Shown: one piece after another, positions 49,717-60,312 of the stretch
Position numbering within the stretch: the stretch's first letter is position 1
Layout of the letters: each line of letters starts with the position of its first letter
From: Otis tarda
Lineage: Eukaryota; Chordata; Aves; Otidiformes; Otididae
Assembly (NCBI GenBank): GCA_026413225.1
Contig: CM048552.1
Coordinates: 48,561,001 to 48,625,000 of the forward strand
DNA length: 64,000 nucleotides
Direction of reading: 5' to 3'
The notes under the pieces: generated by a model
Seen by the model: the letters and a program-made list of their open reading frames with translations, nothing else
What the model was told of the DNA's origin: nothing
Database searches by the model: none
Translations under genes and position numbers: made by a program

Positions 49717-49733
49717 TTTTTTTTTTTTTTTTT
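49717..49733 (+). repeat. T(17) homopolymer
   Basis: Seventeen T after TTTTTCC. A simple mononucleotide repeat. Confidence 0.8.
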
Positions 49734-51017
49734 ATTCTTATTGCATAGGACACTTTAGTTGAATCTCCTCAGAGATAATATAATTTCTTTCCTGGTTTTC
49801 CATTTAAGATTTGTCAGTGGAACAAGTATATGTCGTAGATCATTTTGACCTGAGGTCTCATCAACAATGTACACATCAACTGCACTCTGAAATACCTTCA
49901 GCTTTCTTTTAAATCTGCCATGATTTTGCTATATCTTCAGCTCACCCTCTATGTCACTCAGATAAATTATAAGCCTAGAGATTCTGCAAATGCTGAGCAG
50001 CATCTCTCTTTTTTATTACTTTTTCCTTGCAGCAGAGATTTGTTTCATGCACAATCATTTTAATTTGTTTACCAGGATATGAATGAGGCATTTTGAATAA
50101 GATAAACACTGAGCTGAACTTCCAGTCTAACAGGAACTAAATGAATCTCAATGTTAAGAAAACAGTCTTAAAATACTAAATCTCTGTTTTTCAGAAGTGT
50201 GGCAGTTTCACAAGAAAACCAGAATGAGATATTTAGAAAATCATTTATATGACACACTCAACTGATCTTTGGATTAGAATAGGCTCTTAATTTTTGAAGT
50301 TTCCCCTTCATTGGTTATATTGGTTCTGACTTGTTAACAATGTGAGTAAAAATAAATCTCTATAAATCTGGTTCATTGGTTTTGCTACTCTTTTTCACAC
50401 CATGGTTTATTGTATTGCTACTTCTTAGCTAGCCCCTGTTCTAGTGAGGTAAACCCCATGGGAGCTGCATTTAGATCAAACTATGCATACATAATATGCA
50501 GCTGACATTTTATATGAAATGCTAACGGAAGCGTCTGATTTTGCTTCTAGGGAAGTCCGAGATGCAGAGTAAGTCCTGAAATTAGTATTTATTCAGGAGT
50601 ATTAGCTGCTGCACATACATACTCTTACCCGGCAAATGTGCTAGGGACAAGCAAAACTGCTAAGAGCAATGAATACGAAAAGACAGTATACATTTTAGGA
50701 AGAATCACAATTCCTGAATTGTAAGAAGAAGTAATGGGTCCAGCTTCTTAGATTACTTATACTAGGATAAATCTGAAGTGCTATGGTTAATAGTATATGT
50801 GTTTGTTTGCTTCTAGCAATATCTTCCTATTGGAAAATACAATTTTAATTAAAGCAAAAATGACTAGATAAATTTACTGATTCCACTGAAACTTAGAGGA
50901 GGGGATAAGGGGAGGGCTTTTATATTAAAAAAATCATACATTCAAAATATTATCTTTTTAGGATTGTAATATTTTGAATTTTCATTATGAAATGGCTTTT
51001 GAATTTTAAAAATGCAT

Positions 51018-51112
51018 AGAATCAAAGAATAGCAGAAAAATTCAGGTTGGAAGGAACTTAATTCAGTCTACTCCTCATAACAGGCTCAACATTATTCTCA
51101 GACCACATCATG
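51018..51112 (-). mobile_element. Old CR1-like LINE 3' tail (minus strand)
   Basis: Read on the plus strand, AGAATCAAAGAAT followed by TTCAGGTTGGAAGGAACTTA is the reverse complement of the CR1 3' end, with TCTACTCCTCATAACAGGCT continuing into the 3' UTR in a diverged form. The 5' edge near 51112 is uncertain. No coding part remains. Confidence 0.7.
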
Positions 51113-52001
51113 TAAAAACTGTTGGAAAAAATCAAACGCGAGACAAAATATTGTGATTAATTACAAACTGAGTAAAAAGAATAAATGATGCTTTCAAAAC
51201 AATTTGAAATTGTCTGTTTTTTTTTTTTCCTGGTAGGTTATCATCCAATATTGAAAATATGAGTTTCCCAGGAAGCAGAAACTCTTCTACAACTCGTTTA
51301 TAACTTCAGTTGACAGCATCACAATGTACTAAAGCCAACACAATAATATAAGAATCAGATTCAGTAACTGAAAAACCTCATGTGTCTAAATTAAAGCTGG
51401 TCAAAGTGATACACTGTGGTAAATAGTGGTTTATTTACTCAGGGTGAATATTGACTTTCCGTATACACAAGAATAAGTTTATATCCTAGAGAAATAGCAA
51501 AGTTTGTTCCAAATAGTGAGGTTACCTGACCTCTCATCTTTGGATTCCTCTGCGACTCTGCAGCAGTATTTTAAGACAGAGCTGAAATTCCAGATTCAGT
51601 GTTCCTGGTTCCCAAAAATGTGCTAAATCCCGTTCATTTATCAGGTTCTCACACTCGTGGAAAACTCCAGCCTGTCTCCTGAATCAGCTTCTTGCAACAA
51701 ACAAAAAATTCAAAATGAACCAAGGAGAGACTGTTGTCCCGAAACAGGTAAAATGAAACCAAACAAGCTTTTCCAAGTCCCTCTTCCCCACATAGCTGAT
51801 ACTACAAGTTAGGAAAGGAATGTTGTCTTTAAAAATCAACATTCAGATATGAAAGGGGTGGATCATATTTAAGCACCTAATACAATCCAGAGTGATTCTT
51901 TTTAGTGTTTTGACACTTGGATCAGACAAAATACTGCAGGTAACTTTGTACAGGATTTTAATGGTAGTATGCTACGAATAAACAATTCCTGTTGCCAGCA
52001 C
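51113..52001. other. Non-coding sequence between CR1 tails
   Basis: No gene or repeat recognised. Confidence 0.55.
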
Positions 52002-52225
52002 GAAAAAAAAAGACAGAAAGGCAAGAAAATGGAAAACAAACACATGCATAAAGAGAAAAAGAGGATTAACAATAAAAAAAAAGTAATAACAGTGAAAGTG
52101 AGAGGAGAAATACAGAAAACAAAAATAAATGTGAGGTGAAGGATATTAGAAGACTCAGATGAAAAATGCAGTGAAGCAGCAAAATGGAGAAAACAAAAAA
52201 TAGAGAAGGAAAGCAAATAAAAATG
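52002..52225 (+). repeat. Purine/A-rich low-complexity tract
   Basis: About 220 bp strongly biased to A and G on the plus strand, with many GAAA, AAAG and GAGAAA words. It lies about 50 bp upstream of the CR1 at 52278. An open frame on the minus strand here (51902-52216) is a by-product of this composition: its peptide is rich in F, S and L. Confidence 0.75.
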
Positions 52226-52277
52226 AATTCATCTCCATGCAATCACACTGCATAGAAATAAACAAAGTAGAACATCT

Positions 52278-52515
52278 AGGGAGATATGTAGATTTAGACT
52301 AGATATAAGGAAGAATTTTTTACAGTGAAAGGGGTGGAACACTGAACAGGTTGCCCAGAGAGGTGGTAGATGCCCCATCCCTGGAAATACTCAAGGCCGG
52401 GTTGGACAGGGCTCTGAGCAACCTGATCTGGTTGGAGATGTCCCTGCTCCTTGCAAGGGGGTTGGACTAGATGACCTTTGAAGGTCCCTTCCAACCCAAA
52501 CTATTCTATGATTCT
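52278..52515 (+). mobile_element. CR1 LINE 3' fragment
   Basis: A well-preserved 5'-truncated CR1 end. It begins around GGGAGATATGTAGATTTAGA (equivalent to ORF2 RFRLDIR), passes GGTTGCCCAGAGAGGTGGTA and GGGGGTTGGACTAGATGACC, and ends ACTATTCTATGATTCT (52500-52515). One base is missing in GGAACACTGAACAGG compared with GGAACACTGGAACAGG in the 18.6-kb copy, which breaks the ORF2 frame. It is the same subfamily as the 18450-18775 copy, judging by the shared CAACCTGATCTGGTTG and AGATGTCCCTGC words. Confidence 0.95.
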
Positions 52516-53644
52516 ACAAGGAAATAATCCAAGAGTAAAAACATTAATGTAAATTGAAATGTGTGTTTTTGGAAGATGGGAACAGCAAACAAATTTTGTA
52601 ATGTAAATTAATAACGAAAAGCAAGGAGGCCAAGAATTTTGGAAGAAAGCTCTTGACCAGTTCAAAAGTCTCAGGATCACTGATTTTTAGGACTTTGCTT
52701 TTCAACTGACAAATCTTTCTATGGTAGTTAAAGACCCCCCTTTCTTCAGATGCTCTCCTCTATTTATTTATTTATTTTTTTTGTTTTCTCTAGTGCTGGG
52801 GAGATGTAAACTGTCTCTGGCCTGGCCTTCAACTGCAGCAATGTACAACCTGCAACACTGGATCTGAAGTGCCTGGACTAAGGTCAGGGTACATCCTCCA
52901 TATGGCTTTTAAAGGTTTGGGTTAGCTCATCCACCAAAGTCCTGGCACCAATTATCTCTGCCATGGAACCAATGTTAAAAAAGTCATTGAGGGAAACACA
53001 TCCTTGCAAAAAGCCTGAACAGTGCAAGGTTTGCCATGTGAGAGAAGAGTAATGGAAACCTTCATTACAGTAATTTGGTAGATGCAGGGGGTGTATCCTT
53101 GAGACTGTTGTGTTGCCTCAGACACTTTGAAACTCAACCTGTGCAAGACATCTGAAGGATCCAGAGTCTTCTTGCTCCTGTTTGCCTATGCTAAGAGCTT
53201 ATGTAGTTTTTGCTGTTAAAAAAAAAAAAATGTTTCCTGATTTAGAAGCAACTCTACAGGTTTGATTGCTGGGCGTGATACTTTTCCAAATTTGGAAGAC
53301 AGTTAGAGCAGAGCATGAGCAATGGCAAGGAGAGGGGCAAAATGTGTGACTATGTAATTGGGAGAGAAGGATCCAAGCAATGAACAACTGTATGTATATG
53401 TTGGGACACCAGGTCAGAAGGCAGATGTATTGGTCTTGGAGGACTGACAGGGAAATTTTAGCAGCTGGAAAAAAAAAACAAACAACAGGACTTGGACAAC
53501 AGCAAAGAGTGTACAAGGGGATATAGGGCAGAGAGAAGGAGATCAGACCTGTGCAGAGAAGGATGTGGGGACATTTCTGTTAGATGTTCATCCTTCTGAA
53601 GTACCCACAGTAATGTCTTAGAGGAGTCCTATCAGTGTACTATT
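52516..53644. other. Non-coding sequence, nothing recognised
   Basis: Contains short open frames and an A run at about 53218-53230. No gene supported. Confidence 0.55.
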
Positions 53645-53805
53645 TATTTGAGCACCTCATGGTCTTTAATACAATTATTTTTTCAAAACTCTTGTAAAAT
53701 AGAGAATAATTTATGATGCCCCAAGAGGCTGAACAATTTGTTCAAGATCACTCGGAAACTCTTAGATGAGCAGGATGCTAACACAGAGGTGACCTAATCC
53801 TGTAT
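53645..53805 (+). mobile_element. Probable MIR / CORE-SINE fragment
   Basis: The string GAGGCTGAACAATTTGTTCA, then AGATCACTCGGAAACT, GAGCAGGATGCTAACACAGA, follows the MIR pattern 'gaggttaagtgacttgcccaa / ggtcacacagctag / gcagagctgggat'. Upstream AAAACTCTTGTAAAATAGAG fits the 'ccattttacagatgag' part loosely. MIR elements are ancient amniote SINEs. The match is diverged and I judged it by eye. Confidence 0.45.
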
Positions 53806-56800
53806 CACAGATAATTTTTTTTTTCATGTTTCCCCATGCTTGCTCCCTTTATTCCTTTTGCCCTCAAGAAAGGTTTCTTCTGACTCCACCTCATCGCTGT
53901 TTTGGTCTTGCTTCCTCTGCCCCTACTCTTTCACATGTAGGTGCCACATTGGTACCTATTCCTCTGGTGGGGAAGGGAGCTTAGGAAAAGCAGCTGGGAG
54001 CTGGGCAGAGGTGGTCAGTAAGGAAAGCTCGGCTAATAAGCAGCCAGGGCGTTGCACAGCTGTGGCAGAGACTAGCAGGGAACCAGAAGCAGTGAACATG
54101 CATAACTGGTATGTGTTAAAAATGCTTTGTTTATAAATAAGAGGAAATTAGGTGCCCCAAGGCTGCCTTGGCCCTGACTTGCTGCTGCAGAGGGATGCTC
54201 ATACCCTTCCAGAAAGTGCACATCAAATCCTCGAGGCACTAAGTAGTAGCACTACTACTAAGCACTACTAAGTAGTGCTAGCTAAGTCCGCATGCTAACT
54301 TAGCCATAGCTTTTCTCTCCACACCGTGAGCCGTGGCAGCCATAAAATACATACAAGCACTTGCTATAGTAGGAAGCAAAGTGCACGTCCACAGCAAAAT
54401 AGGGTCAAAGCATCTAGCTTGCTGAGGCACAACGTGTATTTCTGTGATCAGAAATTTCCCTGCACACTGGTCACTCAGCTGCTCCACAATAACAGCAAGT
54501 CAAGGACCACTTTTCTCAACCCACTCACAGGTCACCATTTAACTTGCCACAAGCTGCTCATTCTCTGTCTTCTTACCAGCCACAAAGGTGCTGGCCTCCT
54601 TGGCTCCAGCCACTCCAACAGCAACTGTGGATGTGTGGCTTTTGGAAAACAGCTGGTACCCAGCTAGCCAGCACAAGGGTAATAAGGTTCAGCTTGCAAA
54701 AGGTCCTGGAGCTGTACCCCCATTTCCTCTTATCATAGTCATAGCCCTCCAAAATTGCTTCTGTAAATGCTTCTGTCATACAGCTGCATTTATCTAAATG
54801 CATGCACCTCAAACTGCGGTTTTCATCTGGGGTCCACAGACCCAAAGATGCTAAGAGTTAACAAACAGAGGCTGCCTGAACCGACTCCCCAAGAAAGGGT
54901 CTGCCACTCCAGCAGAGCACTGTTAGAGGTTTTACATCTCCCAAACTACAGATTTCAGTGATAATTTCCATCTTCAGGGAGGCATTGGTATTAATTGCTT
55001 TAAAAAATGCAAAACTAGCTTCACTTTTTACTGCGCAGTTTACAGAGGTTTAATCTGATTCACGCATTATATTTTGGGATATTCCAATTCTCTGGGAATA
55101 GCATTTTTGGTCAAAGACTAGCAGGGTTTATTGAGTAAGTATACACATATATGTATGCATAGATTTGTTAATTTTAGGTTGAAAATTATTGAAAAGCTGC
55201 CCCAAAGAAATGATGACATCCTAACATCTCCATTTCTTATTCTATCCCGATAAAAACTGAATAAAATAGTCTATAATTTTCACAGCAGTGAAGAGTTTCC
55301 TTTTTCTCAATGACAATTTTGTCCTGTCATTTACTAGGACAGGAAGCCTAGCTGCAGCATGTATTACTTTGCTGCATTGTTCTTTAGGTATGTAAAAATA
55401 TTAGGTTGTGGAGTTTCCTGAAATCTGAGAGCAACAGAAAAGGAGCAATTAACTGTCTTTAACCATATTAAAAGGTAAGGAAAAGAGTGTGAATTTGTTT
55501 TAATTAAACCAAACCACTCTACCGGCTTATGCCCTAAACAAGGCCATTTTAGCAAATTTTGTCAAATGAAACCCAAGTGGGATGAAGTGCCAAGTATTTT
55601 ACTGCCAAATCTGTAAATGCTGGCGACATTATCCTCTTATTTTGCCAGTGTAATAGTGGATCAATTGTAAGATGCTACAGAGGCTCAGCTACATAATCAT
55701 TAATTATGGTTTCTGTATTAACTACAAAGAAAAAAATTTGTAAAACCTTTCTTAGTTTCAAATGTCAAGTTAAGCCTGCAGGAGGCTGATAAATGTACTG
55801 AAGATTCATTGCTGTTGGCTTGATTACCCCCATACAGTCATCATTGTTGGTTACAATAAGTACAGTGTTGTTACTGGTGGGAAAATGTAAGGCAAAAGAT
55901 TGTGGAATATAGTAGCATGAAATACTGTATTAAACTTTACAGCAGTGTTCAAAGATATAGTTGTTCAGGAAAGTGAAAGTGCATACTATGCAGATAATAT
56001 GAAAACATCATGACTGTAAAAAAAAAAAATTAAAAAAAACAATTTCCAAAATTGGAGTAATGCTCTATTTCCAGGTTTGATATTGAACATAACAGTCCAC
56101 TTGATCATCGTTGATCCAATTGATACATCAATTTGTAGATGTGAACCTACTATAACCTATATGTAAGCAACTGCAACAGGCATTAATTTATCTGCCAGAA
56201 AACCAAGGGAGTCCCCTTTGCTAAATAAAACATCCTTTTTGTTAAGTTGAAGAAAGCAGTTTGAAAAGAAAAATCCTCAGAGCCCTTGAGAATAGTGAAG
56301 AAGAGATTATACCTTCTTATTAAGAACTCTTGCACGCAAAATGAGATTGGGGCTCTGAAGTAAATGTAGCACAGCAGTGGGAAACTGATGTTATTCAGCA
56401 AGGTAGTAGCTGCCCAGTTGCCTTTTTACTAAGATAAGGCTTGCTTTTGGGCAGGCAGGGAGATTCAGACAAAGCCACCAGTGACCATGGCTTTGTGATT
56501 TTTATTGCTATGCTTGAGGTGAAAAGAGATTTGTGGTCTAGCCTCTGGGGGGTGTACCAAGTTCCTTGTAAATATTAGGTCACCCATTGATCCACAGCTT
56601 TACTTCTGCAGTTTTCTGCACAAAGAAAAGTAAACTCAGTATCCTTTCTTTTGTAAATGTACTTTGCATGTACCTTTCATTACACAGCATTTCAATAAAA
56701 GAAATAGAGCTCGATGACTTGAGGCAATATGCTATTTACAGATGATAGTTTATTTTTTATTATCTTCTGCCTGTAATGCTTGCTGTCAGACTACATCCTC

Positions 56801-59800
56801 TATACACTTACACAGATTGGTAGTGGCTGAAACAGAAATAAAATAGTCTGAGCTTTTTCTTAAACTGTTGGCTTTTTTAAGGCCTCACGCTGCAAACGGA
56901 GAACATGACATTACAAGTAAAAGGTTTTGCTATGGAAGGCTGTCATGGAATCATAACAAGTTTGTTGGTGTTTGGAAACTAGTGTTTTCCATTGATGGCT
57001 ATGGCTGCTTGTCTAGATTTCTCAGTTGAGCGGTCTCTGTGGTTATTTTTCCACCATAGCTAGCAGAGGATGATAGCACTGTCTAAGCTACATGACTCAG
57101 TGAAGCCTGATTGCCTTTTCAGGGCTGGCTAGTTTTGCTTTCTTAACATCTGGAAGGAGTGTTATATGATTCTGACTTCAGCATAAATCAGATTTATTGC
57201 AATGTGCATGTAGTAATTTGTATTTATGTACCAAAGTTTAGAGTTTAGGATATTGCACAAAATCCCAGGCTACATCATTAAACAGTTCCATATAGTATTT
57301 ATTAACTGATTTTCTACTGACAGCAATTTTATCATACATTCATAAGGAGGAGTTGTACTTCTGGCATATGTATTTTTAATAATAATCACAGAATGTTCCA
57401 GAAGGACTATTAAACTTGCAGGTTTCCAATATTTGTTTATGTAATGCTTATTATATGCACAGCATATACCTACTTTTCAAGGAAATTGCAATAAAATGTG
57501 TGAATTGTAATCTCTTTAAGGCAAGAACTTTTTATTCCAAGTGCATTGCCAGCAGTCAGCACTGAAAAAACAGAGCAAGATACATACAGCGTGTTGTCGC
57601 AAGACATATCAGATGCGATCAGTGCTACAAATCTCCTTTCCCTAAAGGTATTTCTTCTTAGGCTGCCCTTAAGAAAGAAAGTCTTTTGAATAGGCTTGGT
57701 AATTTCTCTGAAGGGTCAGAAGATGTGCAAATTAGAGGTCACCAAAATTTCACAGGCACACATAGGCTAAGACCTTGTACTTGTCTTTAAACAGCCAAAG
57801 AAACTCAAGTCTAGCAAGTAGATTAGAGACATGTCAAGTGATGAAATTGAATGTGAATGTAAAAGCTTTTCTCTGCTAAAAGAGAGCACAGTCTTCAGAT
57901 TAATGTTAGCAAACCCTACTATGTCACATTGCTACAATCAGCATCTCTCTGGGAAACAAGAATACATTAGTTCAGGTCAATATCTGCACTCCCATCAGAC
58001 AAAATTACCTAACTGTCTTTGTCTGGTAATGATAATGACATTGTTAGCCTCCAGGGAGCTGACGTCACACAACTAAGCAACTCAGGAAGAGCAGTGCATA
58101 TAAGCAAACCAGCAAAGACCTCCACGGGTACGGACTGATTCAGCTGACGGATGCTGAATGCATACCAACGCTGCCGTGCAAATATCCAAATGTGTCCCAA
58201 GCCACACTTGATCAAAAAATAAGCAAATTGCAAAAGAGTGTTTTAGGCATCTAAACAACTGTAAGTGATCCATTGGAAAGGAAACTTTTAAAGAATAGGA
58301 TGACATCTGAAACAAATCTACTATGCTTAACTCATGCCCAGATGTATACGTGTGTATTTGCATTTGTGATGGCTAATATTCCTTTCCACTGTAAAAAATT
58401 AAAATCTTTTGCCTAACCTCTTTTGCTGTTGCTATCTGTCTGCTTACCTGTATGTACCTGCTTACTTACATACGAGTACACTCAGGTCTTACAAACACAA
58501 CTAGGAGAAGGTACCTAAATATCGAAGCCTGTGAATAAGATTGTCTGTACTGCATTATTGCTGTTGAGGCAAAGGTGGCATGTGAAATCTTTTGCCACTA
58601 AATAAAGAATTACTCTGTACTGTTTGCACACACTCTCTATTTTATAAGACAGGAACAACCAGTTTATCAAAGTGATTACAGGGGCTAGGGCAGGAGGAAT
58701 TTTTTGGTGTTTGTTCAAGGGTTAATATGAAGCTAATTCTCTCTGTATATTGCATTTATTTAATTAAAAGAGAGGCTCAGTCAATATTGCTATAGCAAAG
58801 CCAAGGCATGTCTGAACTCATTAAAGCAAGATTTGTACACTGACACTGATGAAAGAGCTGCTGCTGGTGCTGCTGCAAGTCCATTTAGTTTTTATTTGAC
58901 GTCAAGTTGTTTTGCCTGCACTGTCAGAGCTTGTACATGAAGTTGTAGTACCATTAAAAAAGAGCATATCTGACAGGGAGCCAGGGATTTCTCAGATGAT
59001 ACCTGGACATTGCCTCATTTGCCTGGGATGTGATATAACAGGTTTGGGCAATCTGCTTTTTGCTCTCTTTCTTCCCCATCTCAAAATGGTGCCTGCGCTT
59101 TCTCCACTGACTTCTCCAAATAGCTGCATGTGGGAGGAGATACCTGCAGTACAGCTTCTCCTAGCCGCAATCCACCTCACATATTTTTGAGATGGGAAAA
59201 AGAAATGGGACAGTCACAGGCATCCGGACTCAACATTTGTGAAAGGAAGCAGCTCTGCTAGAGCCAAATCTTCTGCTGCCAGTGGTTTTCAGCCCACTGG
59301 ACCGCCAGGAAAATCTGCCATTAGTGGATGCAGCTTACCTAACATCATTACTGTGTAGACAGGCTTTTGTGGGGCATTCACGCTGGCTGGCCTAGCCCAC
59401 TCCGTCCTATGTCCCCAGACTGCCTCTACAGCCAGGGCAGGGGCGGTGAAGCATGCAGGACCATTACAGGATCCTGTTTCTCTCCGGTGACTGCAGAGGT
59501 GATTATCCTCGCTAGGCTAAAGTTAGCTTCCATGAAAAGTCTTTTAGTTGGACTTTTATCAAAATGACTGCTTCAGGGTTGAGCAGATTATATTCCAATA
59601 GCTGAGTTTTGACGTGCTGTTTTGCTTTTTTTCTCTCTGCACAGTGATGCTTAAGCATTGCCCAGAATTTTCAGAAGCTTCGGATCTGATCTGATTCATC
59701 CATTTTGAATAGCCCTGCAATGTTAGCCAGAGAAGATCCTTTTTATTCCCTTTTTTAGCCTGCAAGCTAAGTTTCTAAAGGGATCAGTCCCAGTCTGTTC

Positions 59801-59904
59801 ATCTGAAGGGTTGTTTGTCAGTTCCCTGTAATGACTTCTGAGCACATTGGTCAACTCCAACCCCATTTGCCAGGGCACAGAAAACTCAGAAACACTAGCT
59901 TAAT
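53806..59904. other. Non-coding sequence, no gene recognised
   Basis: Open frames up to 113 codons (54326-54667, plus) overlap others on both strands and show no domain. A short palindrome lies at 54261-54279, an A-rich stretch at 56018-56039 and a candidate conserved block at 55590-55750. Confidence 0.6.
54261..54279. repeat. Palindrome with 9-bp arms within CACTA/TAGTA-rich DNA
   Basis: AGCACTACT and AGTAGTGCT flank a single A. The surrounding 54239-54284 is built from repeated CACTA, TAGTA and CTAAG words, so several alternative hairpins are possible. It looks like a local slippage product. Confidence 0.85.
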
Positions 59905-59948
59905 AAAAAAAACAAACAAACCAAAACAACAAAACAATTAAACAACAG
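59905..59948 (+). repeat. A-rich (AAAC)n-like simple repeat
   Basis: A run of A followed by AACAAACAAACCAAAACAACA-type words directly abuts the left edge of the CR1 at 59949. Confidence 0.85.
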
Positions 59949-60312
59949 AGGAGAGGCTGAGGGATCTGGGCTTGGTTAGCTTGGAGAAGAATATTACCTC
60001 AATGCCTACGAGGAGGTCGTCAAGAAGATGGAGCTAGGTGCTTCACAGTGTGGTAAGGCAGGAGGAGAGGCGGTATAAATTGAAATAGAAGAGTTTGAAG
60101 CTGGATATAAGGAGACACTGTGTCCCCAGGGAGACAGTCAAACAGTGAGACAGCAGCCCAGAGGGGCTCTGCACTCACACAGGAGGTTTCAAGGCCCAGC
60201 TGCATGAAGACCTGAGCAACCTGGGGACATCTCAGGGATGACCCTGCTCTGAGCAGGATGTCGGACTAGAGATCGCCAGAGATTCCTCCAGCCTGAATTG
60301 TTTTGTGATGCT
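59949..60312 (+). mobile_element. Older chicken-type CR1 LINE 3' fragment
   Basis: Begins with GGAGAGGCTGAGGGATCTGG (ORF2 '[12 protein letters not shown]' region), followed by AGGAGGTCGTCAAGAAGATG and, at the 3' end, GGATGACCCTGCTCTGAGCA, GTCGGACTAGAGATC, CCTCCAGCCTGAATTG and TTTTGTGATGCT. This follows the classic chicken CR1 3' end (GTGACCCTGCTTGAGCAGGG... TTCTGTGATTCT). Several stops break the ORF2 frame and the terminal word is mutated, so the copy is older than the one at 52.3 kb. Confidence 0.88.

Larger units (their letters stand above)
42491..51017. other. Non-coding AT-rich sequence, no gene recognised
   Basis: Open frames up to 137 codons (44440-44853, minus) show no family signature and overlap a frame on the other strand. 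Simple repeats at 46918-46995, 48329-48347 and 49717-49733 are listed separately. Confidence 0.6.

Noticed and set aside
51902..52216. 104-codon minus-strand frame with hydrophobic, F/S/L-rich peptide resembling membrane segments
   Set aside because: It is the translation of the purine-rich low-complexity tract, so the hydrophobic look is a composition artefact.
54326..54845. Cluster of overlapping open frames on both strands
   Set aside because: Several frames open at once without domains; consistent with composition only.
56944..56985. ATGGAATCATAACAAGTTTG, resembling a reversed CR1 end
   Set aside because: The match stops after about a dozen bases and the GGTTGGAAGG word that should follow is absent.
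57384..57415. ATCACAGAATGTTCCAGAAGGA, resembling a reversed CR1 end
   Set aside because: Only a short partial match; no 3' UTR continuation.
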